Shown here piece by piece: positions 14,892-23,020 of a DNA stretch of 64,000 nucleotides. Source of the DNA: DSOI01 sp041394885 (GTDB lineage: Bacteria; Acidobacteriota; Terriglobia; Bryobacterales; Bryobacteraceae); contig JAWKHI010000020.1 of the NCBI GenBank assembly GCA_041394885.1, forward strand, positions 1 through 64,000, in the 5' to 3' direction. Within the stretch, counting starts at the first letter, position 1. Each line of letters starts with the position of its first letter. The position numbers and the translations under genes were made by a program. The notes beneath the pieces are model-generated. The model did no database searches, was not told the DNA's origin, and saw nothing but the letters and a program-made list of their open reading frames with translations.

Positions 14892-16703
14892 CTAAGCCCT
14901 TTCGGCCTGCACGAGAATATTATCCGCCGCTGCCAGTTCGCGCGCCGACGGTGTCACGATCGAACGCGCCTTGAGGTAGATCTTTCGCTTGTCGCGGATC
15001 GCGTCGCGAACATCGGCCTCGCACACGAAGTCCACGGCCTGAATGGAAGGCGCCGGCGGTGCGGCCGTCTCCACCGCTGCCGGAGCCCCTGCCGCGGCCG
15101 CTGCCGGCTTTGCGCCGCATCCGCAATCGCTACTCACGCCTTCCTGCGCTTTGGGTGCGCGGCGCCCCGCCAGAAAACGATCGACGATCGCGGCCGTGGG
15201 CGCCGCGGACATGGTTCCGGAAACCGTTGCGGGCCGGTTCGCACCCGCCGGCGCCGCGACGCCGCGCTGCGCCAGATACCGTTCCACCGCGTTCACCACC
15301 GCCTCCCGTGACGCTCCTCCGCCTTCTCCGCTGCCTTCGAACGCTTCGGCCGGTGTCCGGATTACATACGCCACCCGCTTGATATTCACCAGATGCAGCG
15401 GACTCACGTTGTCCGACGTCGCATTGCCAGCCATCGCGCCGCACCCTAGCGTCATCGCCGGAAACACGCCGGTGGTGATGCCCGTCGATCCCTGCGGCGT
15501 CGGCGTGTTCACCAGCACCCGGAACGCCGGCATCCGGATTCCGTATTCCCGGATCTTGGCGTCGTCGCGGGAGTAGATCGCGCACGTGTGCCCCAGCCCT
15601 CCGAATTTCAGAATCGCCTGGCACGATCGCACCTGCTCTTCCCAACTGTTCACAAACAGGGCCGACAGCACCGGGCTCAGCTTTTCCATCGAAAGCGGAT
15701 GTTCCTTGCCCACACCGCCGATCTCCGCCACCAGAATCCGCGTCCCCGCCGGGACCTCGAATCCTGCCATCGCGGCAATCTTCTCCGGCGCCTGGCCCAC
15801 GCACCGCGGATCGATCCTCCAATTCGGCGCGATCAGCAATTTCGCCAGCGCCTTGGATTGCTCCGTCGTGCACAGGTGAGCGCCGTTGCCCCGCAATGCG
15901 GTCAGGACCGCATCGCGCTGCTCCACCAGCCCCACAATCGACTGTTCGCTCGAACACACCGTGCCGTAGTCGAAAGACTTGCCTTCCACGATCTTCGGAA
16001 TCGCTTCGCCCAGATCCGCCGTCTTCTCCAACAGCACCGGAACGTTCCCCGGACCCACGCCATACGCGGGCTTGCCGCTCGAGTACGCCGCCTTCACGAT
16101 GCCCGCCCCGCCTGTGGCCAGAATCACACTCGTCCGCGGATGCCGCATCAATGCTTCCGTGCCTTCCATCGTCGCGTTGTGCACGCACTGGATCGCGTCT
16201 TCCGGAGCTCCCGCCTTCACGGCCGCCTCCGTCAGAATCGCCGCCGTCGCGCATGTGCAATCCTTGGCGCGCGGGTGCGGACTGATCACCACCGGATTGC
16301 CGGACTTGAGCGAGATGATCGTCTTGTAGATCGCCGTCGACGTCGGGTTCGTTGTCGGCAGGATCGCCGCCACCACACCCACCGGCACGCCGATCTCGAT
16401 GATCTTTCGCTCGGGCACTTCCCGCAGCACACCCACCGTCTTCATCCCGCGAATCGTGCGCACCATCAGGTCCGCGCACAACAGATTCTTCGCCAGCTTG
16501 TCCTTCGCGTTGCCGTAGGAGGTTTCCGTCACCGCCATTTCGGCCAGTCGCCGGGCATTGGCGCGCGCCGCCGCACCCATCGCCTCTACGATCGAATCAA
16601 TCTGTTCCTGGGAAAAATTGCGGTAGGTCTGAAATGCGGCGTACGCCCGTTCAACCTTGGAACGTACTTCTTGAACCGAAACTAGATCGGAATCGCGGAG
16701 CAT
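14892..16703 (-). CDS. CoA-acylating aldehyde dehydrogenase (EutE/PduP type) with long C-terminal extension
   Basis: A 603-residue enzyme; EutE and PduP are about 460-470 long. It converts aldehydes to acyl-CoA with NAD+ inside bacterial microcompartments. Residues 1-450 show the family features: AILPTTNPTSTAIYKTI, NPVVISPHPRAK, ILATGGAGIVKAAYSSG, GVGPGNVPVL and the catalytic Cys250 in YGTVCSSEQS. After about 460 comes an Ala/Pro-rich linker with an amphipathic IVDRFLAGRR segment (506-515), which resembles an encapsulation peptide, a DCGCG motif, and a final DAIRDKRKIYLKARSIVTPSAR block. The shell gene lies 14 bp upstream. The extension is the odd part. Confidence 0.9.
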   Translation of the reverse strand: MLRDSDLVSVQEVRSKVERAYAAFQTYRNFSQEQIDSIVEAMGAAARANARRLAEMAVTETSYGNAKDKLAKNLLCADLMVRTIRGMKTVGVLREVPERKIIEIGVPVGVVAAILPTTNPTSTAIYKTIISLKSGNPVVISPHPRAKDCTCATAAILTEAAVKAGAPEDAIQCVHNATMEGTEALMRHPRTSVILATGGAGIVKAAYSSGKPAYGVGPGNVPVLLEKTADLGEAIPKIVEGKSFDYGTVCSSEQSIVGLVEQRDAVLTALRGNGAHLCTTEQSKALAKLLIAPNWRIDPRCVGQAPEKIAAMAGFEVPAGTRILVAEIGGVGKEHPLSMEKLSPVLSALFVNSWEEQVRSCQAILKFGGLGHTCAIYSRDDAKIREYGIRMPAFRVLVNTPTPQGSTGITTGVFPAMTLGCGAMAGNATSDNVSPLHLVNIKRVAYVIRTPAEAFEGSGEGGGASREAVVNAVERYLAQRGVAAPAGANRPATVSGTMSAAPTAAIVDRFLAGRRAPKAQEGVSSDCGCGAKPAAAAAGAPAAVETAAPPAPSIQAVDFVCEADVRDAIRDKRKIYLKARSIVTPSARELAAADNILVQAERA

Positions 16704-16717
16704 TCACGCGCTTGCCG

Positions 16718-17008
16718 TTACTTGCCTTCAGCGGCTTTCTTCTTGCCCGGGAGCACCCGCTCCACTTCGCTGTGCGGATTCGGGATCACGTGGACCGAGA
16801 CCAGCTCGCCCACCCGCCGCGCCGCGGCCGCGCCGGCATCGGTGGCCGCCTTCACCGCACCCACGTCCCCGCGCACAGTGACGGTGACGTAGCCAGCGCC
16901 GATAAACTCCTTGCCTTCCAACGTCACGTTCGCAGTCTTGACCATCGCGTCGGCGGCTTCGATCGCGCCGACCAGGCCTTTGGTTTCCACCATGCCGAGG
17001 GCTTCCAT
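16718..17008 (-). CDS. Bacterial microcompartment shell protein, BMC-H (PduA/CcmK family)
   Basis: A 96-residue single-BMC-domain protein forming hexamers that tile the shell of a proteinaceous organelle. It follows the PduA pattern almost throughout: ALGMVETKGLVGAIEAADAM, VTVTVRGDVGAVKAATDAGA and VHVIPNPHSEVERVLP. The pore loop is EFIGAG where PduA has KIGSG, so the pore lining is less charged. The charged tail PGKKKAAEGK is short. It is the first gene of a short operon with the aldehyde dehydrogenase 14 bp downstream. No second shell type (BMC-T or BMC-P) lies in the window, so full shells would need other loci. Confidence 0.95.
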   Translation of the reverse strand: MEALGMVETKGLVGAIEAADAMVKTANVTLEGKEFIGAGYVTVTVRGDVGAVKAATDAGAAAARRVGELVSVHVIPNPHSEVERVLPGKKKAAEGK

Positions 17009-17107
17009 ATTTGTCTCGAAGCTCCTACACTACCACACCGCGGCGCTGCGCGGGCCCTCATTTTCCGCGCCCGCTGGCGATGCTCCGCCTCCATGTATGC
17101 TGAAGCT

Positions 17108-18208
17108 ATGCACGGACACTCCGCTCGCGATTATTCCCAGGCGCCACTCAACGTCTACTGGGAAATGACGCAGGCTTGCGCTCTCGCTTGCCGCCATTGC
17201 CGCGCCGAGGCCATGCCACAGGCCCATCCCGATCAGCTCTCGTTTGACGAAGGTGTCGCCCTCCTCGATCAGATCCTCGAATTCGGCGAGCCCCGCCCCC
17301 ATCTCATCCTGACCGGTGGCGATCCGCTCGAACGTGGCGATCTCTTCTCGCTGATTGACCAGGCCCGCACCCGCGGCATCGGGACTTCCATCACGCCCGC
17401 CGCCACGCCGGCGCTCACCCGACAGGTCCTCGAGCGCTTGAAACAACACGGCGTCGAAGGTCTCGGCCTCAGCCTCGATGGATCCTCCGCGTCGAGCCAC
17501 GATGCCATCCGCGGCGTCCCCGGAACGTTTGATCGCACCGTCCAGGCCATGCGCTGGGCGCAAGAACTCGAGATCCCGCTCCAGGTCAATACGCTCGTCG
17601 CCGCTGAGACGGCCGATGATCTGCCCGCCGTATTCGAACTCCTGAAGCCGCTCGGCGTGGCCCGCTGGAGTCTCTTCTTTCTGATTTCCGTCGGACGCGG
17701 CAAAGTCCTCCAGCCGCTTCCTGCCGCCGAAGCCGAAAAGCTGATGGGTTGGATCCACTCGATCAGCGCCACTGCCCCGTTCATCGTGGCCACAACCGAG
17801 GCCCCGTCCTATCGCCGCGTGGCTATTGAACGTATGCGCGAACAGGGTCTCGCCGGCGAGCAAATCGGAAAAAGCGGTGTCGCTCGTGGATTCGGCATCC
17901 GCGACGGACACGGCGTCGTCTTCGTCTCCCACACCGGCGAAGTGTGTCCTGCCGGTTTCCTGCCCGTCCCGGCCGGAAGCATTCGCACCGGGCGGCTCGC
18001 CGATATCTATCGGTCCGCCCCGCTGTTCCAATCCCTCCACGATCCCGGCCAGTTCGAAGGGCGATGCGGCGTATGCGAATATCGCGTCCTGTGCGGTGGC
18101 TCTCGCGCGCGCGCCTTTGGTGCAACCGGCGATCCGCTCGCGTCCGATCCATTGTGCGAACATGAGCCCCGCGCCGTCGCTCACCCGGCCGCCAACCGCC
18201 ACTCGTAG
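17108..18208 (+). CDS. Radical SAM/SPASM domain protein (TIGR04053-like)
   Basis: A 366-residue enzyme. The radical SAM cluster motif CxxxCxxC is ACALACRHCRAEA, preceded by APLNVYWEMTQ, characteristic of the TIGR04053-like group. LTGGDPLERGDL and GLGLSLDGSSA follow the fold. The C-terminal SPASM-type cysteines are GEVCPAGFLPV, GRCGVCEYRVLCGGSRARA and PLCEH, which would bind extra iron-sulfur clusters. The ATG at 17108 is preferred; the ATG at 17093 in the same frame is possible, and the longer open frame upstream is antisense to the shell gene. It is divergent from the BMC operon. Members are often linked to peptide or heme-related maturation; no precursor peptide was seen. Confidence 0.85.
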   Translation: MHGHSARDYSQAPLNVYWEMTQACALACRHCRAEAMPQAHPDQLSFDEGVALLDQILEFGEPRPHLILTGGDPLERGDLFSLIDQARTRGIGTSITPAATPALTRQVLERLKQHGVEGLGLSLDGSSASSHDAIRGVPGTFDRTVQAMRWAQELEIPLQVNTLVAAETADDLPAVFELLKPLGVARWSLFFLISVGRGKVLQPLPAAEAEKLMGWIHSISATAPFIVATTEAPSYRRVAIERMREQGLAGEQIGKSGVARGFGIRDGHGVVFVSHTGEVCPAGFLPVPAGSIRTGRLADIYRSAPLFQSLHDPGQFEGRCGVCEYRVLCGGSRARAFGATGDPLASDPLCEHEPRAVAHPAANRHS

Positions 18209-18214
18209 TCGGCC

Positions 18215-19138
18215 CTACGCCGGCGCCCCGAACACGGAAATCACCCGGCGCTCGTACTCACCCGGTTCCACTCGAACCGCGTCCACGTGCCGCGCTCCTT
18301 CCACCACCCACAACTGGCTGTGCGACGGATTGGCCTGATGCAACTCGAGCGAATGCCGCGTCGGAATGGCTGGATCGCCGGAGCCATGGATCAACAGCAC
18401 CGGCTTGGTCGCCCGCCGCATCGCCTCGATCGGCCGCACCAGACGCAAATCGATCCCGTACCGCAGCCGGATGTATCGCCATGCCGTGCTCACGATCGGA
18501 CGCAGCAGTGTCCGCGCGATCGTCGGCGTCACACCGGCCCGCCCAGCGAACCGCTCGTAAGCCACATCGTCGAATCGCGAAAAAGGAGCATCCGCCACTA
18601 GCGCCTCGATGCGAGGCTCTTCCGGCAGGCATTGCAACAGCACCGCCGCGCCCATCGACGCGCCTAGTGCGCAATACCGGTCCAGGCCCAGCCGCGCCAG
18701 TAGCCAATCCCCCCACAGCGGCACGTCCCGGCTCTCGTGGATCCCGAACGACACCAACTCACCCTCGCTCGAACCGTGGCCTCGGCTGTCGGGCGCCAGT
18801 ACCGCGAACCCCGCCCTCAAGAGCATCCGGACGTGATAGAGCATCCCCCGCCGCGAATCGGTGAACCCATGCAGCGCCAGTACCGCTCTGCCATTCCAGG
18901 CACGCGGAAGAAAAAACCATCCTCGCAGCGAAAGCCCGTCCGCCGATTCCACCGTCGCCGGTTCCCACTCCGCCGACATCGCCGTCGCCATCGCTCCCGC
19001 CTCGGCGTCGTCCACCACGCGCCGCCGTTCCGGACGTACACGGATCGCACTCTCGGCCTGGCGGACCGCTACCGCTGCGACGGCGGCGGCCGTAGCGGCG
19101 CTGAGAAGAACCGAAGGGGTCAACTCTCGATCATACAC
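18215..19138 (-). CDS. Membrane-anchored alpha/beta hydrolase
   Basis: A 307-residue hydrolase. From the GTG at 19138 a hydrophobic anchor appears (PSVLLSAATAAAVAAVAV), then the fold: VLALHGFTDSRRGML, FAVLAPDSRGHGSSEGE, the nucleophile elbow GASMGAAVLL (Ser), a GSGDPAIPT acid site and a GARHVDAV histidine. This is the family of serine esterases and lipases that includes the dienelactone-type YqkD group. The GTG start overlaps the pilC stop by 8 nt, giving tight coupling; longer starts inside pilC are unlikely. The substrate is unknown. Confidence 0.85.
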   Translation of the reverse strand: MYDRELTPSVLLSAATAAAVAAVAVRQAESAIRVRPERRRVVDDAEAGAMATAMSAEWEPATVESADGLSLRGWFFLPRAWNGRAVLALHGFTDSRRGMLYHVRMLLRAGFAVLAPDSRGHGSSEGELVSFGIHESRDVPLWGDWLLARLGLDRYCALGASMGAAVLLQCLPEEPRIEALVADAPFSRFDDVAYERFAGRAGVTPTIARTLLRPIVSTAWRYIRLRYGIDLRLVRPIEAMRRATKPVLLIHGSGDPAIPTRHSLELHQANPSHSQLWVVEGARHVDAVRVEPGEYERRVISVFGAPA

Positions 19139-20330
19139 GCTCTGAGAGCGAAAAGATCGGCATGTACAGCGCCACCAGCACAAAGGCGACGAATCCGCCC
19201 ATGAACAGCATGATCGCCGGCTCGATCAGCGACATCGCCGCCGTCATCCGCGTGTTCACGTCTTCTTCGAAAAATTCCGCCACGCTCGAGAGCATCGCCG
19301 GCAGCGCTCCTGTGGATTCGCCCACTTCGATCATGTCGATCGCGAGCCCCGGGAACATCCCCGTGGTCTCGAGCGAGTGCGACAAGGGCTGCCCTTCGCG
19401 CACCAGCCGCCGTGTCTTCTCGAGCGCGCCCTTCAGCGTTCGGGCGCCCAACGAGTCGCCCGCCGTCTCGAGCGCCTGCACCAGCGGAATCCCCCCTAGC
19501 AGCAACGTTGACAACACCCGCGCGAACTGTGCCACCTGATACTTCAGCCAAATCTCGCCGAAGATCGGCAGGCGCCGCTGGATCAGCTCGAGCGTGGTGG
19601 CGCCCGCTTCCGTGGCGGACCACATCCGGAAACCCACCACTGCCGCCGCCACCCCAACGATTGCGAACAGGATGTACTCCTTGGCCGCCAACCCGGCCGC
19701 CAGCAGGTATTGGGTAATCACCGGCAGTTCCGCGTTGAGAGACCCGTACAACTGCGCGAAATTCGGAACCACATAGGTCACCATGAACGCGATCAGGCAC
19801 GTCACCAGCACCACCAGCACCGCCGGATAGATCAACGACAGCACGATCTTCTTCTTCACCGAAAGCGCCATCCGCTGGTAGGAGATGTACCGCTCGATCA
19901 CTTCTCCCAGCGATCCGCTCTTTTCCCCCGCCATGATCGACGTGATGTAGATCGGCGGGAAAATCCGCTGCCGTGCGAACGCGTCCGAAAGTAGCGATCC
20001 GCTTTTCACGTCGTCCCGCACTGCCTTTAGATACCGCGCCAATTTCGGCTCAGCCAGCCGCTCGGCCAGCAGGTCCAGGCATTTCAGAATCGGCAGCCCC
20101 GCGCGGATCAGCGTCAGGAACTGCTGGTTGAAGATCAGGAACTTCTCCAGGTTCAGCTTTCGCCTTCCCGGACCCAGTTGCGTCGCCAGCCCACCGCGCT
20201 GCTTGATCGAATAGACCAGGAAACCCTGCTGCGACAACCGGTCGCGCAGTTCCTTTTCACTCTCGGCTTCGGTCACCTGCTGGTGGATGGCGCCCTGCGC
20301 GTCGGCGTATTTGAGCACGAATTCTGCCAC
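19131..20330 (-). CDS. pilC: Type IV pilus/type II secretion inner-membrane protein PilC/GspF
   Basis: A 399-residue platform protein for pilus or secretion assembly. Two repeated T2SSF domains are visible (FNQQFLTLIRAGLPILKCLDLL and AQFARVLSTLLLGGIPLVQALE), each followed by the GEKSGSLGEVIERY or GESTGALPAML turn. Hydrophobic segments are at LIYPAVLVVLVTCLIAFMVT, YILFAIVGVAAAVVGF and the C-terminal LFMGGFVAFVLVALYMP. Length is normal. No PilB, PilT or pilin genes are nearby, so the rest of the machine is elsewhere. It lies upstream of the hydrolase and follows the LolA-like gene by 25 bp. Confidence 0.94.
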   Translation of the reverse strand: MAEFVLKYADAQGAIHQQVTEAESEKELRDRLSQQGFLVYSIKQRGGLATQLGPGRRKLNLEKFLIFNQQFLTLIRAGLPILKCLDLLAERLAEPKLARYLKAVRDDVKSGSLLSDAFARQRIFPPIYITSIMAGEKSGSLGEVIERYISYQRMALSVKKKIVLSLIYPAVLVVLVTCLIAFMVTYVVPNFAQLYGSLNAELPVITQYLLAAGLAAKEYILFAIVGVAAAVVGFRMWSATEAGATTLELIQRRLPIFGEIWLKYQVAQFARVLSTLLLGGIPLVQALETAGDSLGARTLKGALEKTRRLVREGQPLSHSLETTGMFPGLAIDMIEVGESTGALPAMLSSVAEFFEEDVNTRMTAAMSLIEPAIMLFMGGFVAFVLVALYMPIFSLSERV

Positions 20331-20355
20331 GTTGTTCTCCCGCCCTGGGGCGACC

Positions 20356-21000
20356 CTACTCGATCTCGTCCTCGTCCACCAGAATCGCTCCGGCGGGCAT
20401 CTTGAATCGGAACAGCGACGCGTCCAGCGCCGGATTCACTTGCTCCTCGCTCATCCGGTACACGATGATCGAGTGATCCTGCCCGTTCACCCGCAGCAGC
20501 TTGATCCGGTAGTCGGGCGCCACCAGAAACGCCACCTGCGTGTAGGGCGCACGGTCGGATTTCGGCGTCGCGATCACGTACACGTCCTCCCCCTCCGGTT
20601 GTGTCCGGAACTCCTTGAAGTCCCGGTGGAAATCCAACCGCCCCATCAGAAACGCCAGCGGCGCCCGCAGGTCGTCGCTCTGCTTCAGTTTCGTCCGCGA
20701 CACTTTGCTCGTTACCGGATTGTAGTAATACACGAACTTCCCGTCCGACAGAAAAATCTTTCCCTGCGGCACCGCATAGTCCCAACGCATCCGTCCCGGC
20801 TTCTGCAGGCTCAACGTTCCGGACTCGCTCCGGGTGATCCGGCCCTGCCCGCTTTGCGACTGCTCGAATTGCATCTGCAGCGTCCGCGGACGGTTATACC
20901 GTTGCTCCACTCCCTCGAGCAGCGCCGTGGTGTCGGTAGCCGCGGCCAGCGGAACGGCGAACACGGCAATCCATCCCCCAAGTCGCGCGAATCGGGTCAC
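20356..21000 (-). CDS. lolA: LolA-like outer-membrane lipoprotein carrier
   Basis: A 214-residue periplasmic protein of the LolA family. From the GTG at 21000 a signal peptide is seen (LGGWIAVFAVPLAAA); then TLQMQFEQSQSG, a GTLSLQKPGRMRWDY strand pair, KIFLSDGKFVYYYNP and the VAPDYRIKLLRVN strand match the family. It would carry lipoproteins from the inner to the outer membrane. It is followed by pilC (25 bp). The longer ATG (21036) start would prepend a non-homologous stretch. The symbol is a family-level label; another periplasmic beta-fold role is possible. Confidence 0.8.
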   Translation of the reverse strand: MTRFARLGGWIAVFAVPLAAATDTTALLEGVEQRYNRPRTLQMQFEQSQSGQGRITRSESGTLSLQKPGRMRWDYAVPQGKIFLSDGKFVYYYNPVTSKVSRTKLKQSDDLRAPLAFLMGRLDFHRDFKEFRTQPEGEDVYVIATPKSDRAPYTQVAFLVAPDYRIKLLRVNGQDHSIIVYRMSEEQVNPALDASLFRFKMPAGAILVDEDEIE

Positions 21001-21125
21001 ATAAATATAGACGCATACCCTTGGTTCCGCGTGCAATCCGCGGAGCCTCGTCGCCCTGCCCGATCGGCTTCGGCTACTGCATCCTCCATTTCCGATTGCA
21101 GTAGACTATAGGCGGATTCGACCTC

Positions 21126-21398
21126 ATGCCGTCTGAAAAAGAATCGAAACAAACCAGTAAACGAGCGGCGACAGCCGCTGCTCGCGTCCTCAGAAACCCC
21201 GAGGCGCCCAAGCCGGCCAAGACCGCTGCGGCCAGCGCGCTTTCTCAAACCGGACGCAGCGCCAAGACCGGCAAAAAAGCAGCCAGCTCCGCCGGCCGGG
21301 CCCTTTCCGCAAAGGCCACCAGCCCGCGCGGACGCAAGGCCGCTGGTAGCGCGTTGGCGCAAGCTCCTCGCAGAAAGAAGAACGAGGAGCCGTCCTGA
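21126..21398 (+). CDS. Small Ala/Lys-rich basic protein, possible DNA-binding or structural
   Basis: A 90-residue protein, mostly Ala, Lys, Ser and Arg. Three related units are seen: KPAKTAAASALSQ, KTGKKAASSAGRALS and RGRKAAGSALAQ. This resembles the small bacterial proteins whose repeats read 'KAAKSAAGSALSQ', and is broadly histone H1-like. No signal peptide or membrane segment is present. It stands alone between the divergent lolA/pilC run and a 230-bp stretch (21399-21631) in which I see no gene. DNA binding is an inference from composition. Confidence 0.65.
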   Translation: MPSEKESKQTSKRAATAAARVLRNPEAPKPAKTAAASALSQTGRSAKTGKKAASSAGRALSAKATSPRGRKAAGSALAQAPRRKKNEEPS

Positions 21399-21631
21399 GA
21401 GCCTGACGACAGCCACCTGGGCCGCTGGACAGCCATCGTCGCCCGGGCCCGCGACAAATGCGTCGGCGTCGTCTTGTTGGTCAAGCATCAGGTCGCCGGT
21501 CTCGGTCTGGAGAAGGCCTCTGGACCTCTGCGTGTTGATCGCATACTTGCTCCAGAAAAATTGGAACGCCACGCTCACCCTCGTCACCATCGCCCCAACT
21601 CCGTTGTGCCGGCGAGTCCTTGGAAGCCACG

Positions 21632-22423
21632 CTACCGCCGCATCGCCGCATGATGATTCACCGGGCCGGACCCGCTCCCCAGCCCCGGATTCCCCGCGAT
21701 CGCCGTCGCGATGAAGCGCTTCGCCCATGCGCACGCCTCCACTAGTTCCGTTCCTTTCGCCAACTCGGCCGTGATGGCCGCCGAATACGTGCACCCAGTC
21801 CCGTGTGTGTGCCGGGTATCGACCCGCGCGCCAGGCAGCACGATCCAGCGGTCATCCCGCGTCCAGAGAAAATCGTTCGCCACCGCGCCCCCGAAGTGCC
21901 CACCCTTCACCAGGACGTTCTCCGCCCCCATGTCGCGGATTCTCTTCGCGGCTTCGCGCGCCTCTCGTTCCGTCGTCACCGGGACTCCCGCCAGCGCCTC
22001 CGCCTCCGGCCCATTCGGCGTCACTACGAACGCATGCGGCAGCAGACGCTCCCGCAGTGCCGCCACCGCCTCGTCGTCGAGCAGCGGCGCGCCATGCTTG
22101 CTGATCATCACCGGATCCACCACCAGCGGAAAGCCGAACCCCGCCGCCGCGCGAGCCACCGCCTCCACCGCGCCGCGATTGCCCAGCGCCCCCGTCTTGG
22201 CCGCCGCCGGTGGGATGTCGCTCACCACCGCCTCGATCTGCTCCACGATCAAGCCCGGCTCCAGAATCTCGACGCGCGACACCCCCAGTGTGTTTTGCAC
22301 CGTGATCAAAGTCACCACGGCCTCGCCATACAAACCGAATTGATGGAAAGTCTTGAGGTCCGCCTGTATGCCGGCGCCGCCGCTCGGGTCCGATCCCGCG
22401 ATGGTCAGTGCGACTTTGATCAC
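21632..22423 (-). CDS. thiD: Hydroxymethylpyrimidine/phosphomethylpyrimidine kinase ThiD
   Basis: A 263-residue ribokinase-like enzyme that phosphorylates HMP and HMP-P in thiamine biosynthesis. The start ALTIAGSDPSGGAGIQADLKTF, VVTLITVQNT, VVDPVMISKHGAPLL and VLVKGGHFGGAVANDFLW are ThiD signatures. HTHGTGCTYSAAITAELAKG carries the anion-hole GTGCTYS and catalytic region. Length is normal. No other thi gene is close by; it is divergent from the methyltransferase gene with a 43-bp gap. Confidence 0.96.
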   Translation of the reverse strand: MIKVALTIAGSDPSGGAGIQADLKTFHQFGLYGEAVVTLITVQNTLGVSRVEILEPGLIVEQIEAVVSDIPPAAAKTGALGNRGAVEAVARAAAGFGFPLVVDPVMISKHGAPLLDDEAVAALRERLLPHAFVVTPNGPEAEALAGVPVTTEREAREAAKRIRDMGAENVLVKGGHFGGAVANDFLWTRDDRWIVLPGARVDTRHTHGTGCTYSAAITAELAKGTELVEACAWAKRFIATAIAGNPGLGSGSGPVNHHAAMRR

Positions 22424-22466
22424 TCATCCAGCATAGTTGCTGTAGACTGGGGGGCAGGAGTTGCCC

Positions 22467-23000
22467 ATGCTGCGTCGATGCTTTTTTCTACTGGGTGCCG
22501 TTACCTTGCTCGCGCAAGAAACGGCCAAAAAGCCGGACCTCGCGCCGTATTATCCCACTCCGGAGACCATCGTCGAAAAGATGCTCCAGTTGGGCGGGTT
22601 GAAGGCCGGCGAAAAGATGTTTGACCTGGGCAGCGGCGATGGCCGCATCGTCATCATGGCCGCCGCCAAGTTCGAAGCCGACGCCACCGGTGTCGAAATG
22701 GACACGGACCTCTACAAGCGAAGCTCGGACCGCATTCAGCAAAAAGGTCTCGCTGCCCGTGCCCGCATCATCCACGGCGACGTCATGAAGCAGGATTACA
22801 GCTCCGCCTCCATGCTCACCGTCTACCTTCTCCCCAGTTCCAACGACAAGCTGCGCCCCATTCTCGAAACGCAGCTCAAAAAAGGAACGCGGATCGTCTC
22901 TCACGATTTCGAATTCTCCGGCTGGACCCCGGAAAAGATCGAAAACATCGACGATGATGGCGAAGGCCGCTCCCATACCTTGTATCTCTACCGGCGGTAG
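22467..23000 (+). CDS. Exported SAM-dependent methyltransferase-like protein
   Basis: A 177-residue protein with a Rossmann methyltransferase core: MFDLGSGDGRIVIMAAAKF (motif I), ATGVEMD (motif II acid), ARIIHGDVM and MLTVYLLPSSN. It is preceded by a signal-like segment (RRCFFLLGAVTLLAQ). An exported methyltransferase is unusual because SAM is cytoplasmic; the N-terminus may be an anchor. The ATG at 22467 has GGAG (22457-22460) 6 nt upstream, so it is preferred over the TTG at 22461. It is the first gene of a compact + strand run with the kinase 20 bp downstream. Confidence 0.8.
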   Translation: MLRRCFFLLGAVTLLAQETAKKPDLAPYYPTPETIVEKMLQLGGLKAGEKMFDLGSGDGRIVIMAAAKFEADATGVEMDTDLYKRSSDRIQQKGLAARARIIHGDVMKQDYSSASMLTVYLLPSSNDKLRPILETQLKKGTRIVSHDFEFSGWTPEKIENIDDDGEGRSHTLYLYRR

Positions 23001-23020
23001 ACCCGCCCTTTCCCGTTCCC

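Noticed and set aside
16634..17107. The upstream part of the radical SAM frame
   Set aside because: It is antisense to the microcompartment shell gene; the SPASM protein family starts at the later ATG.
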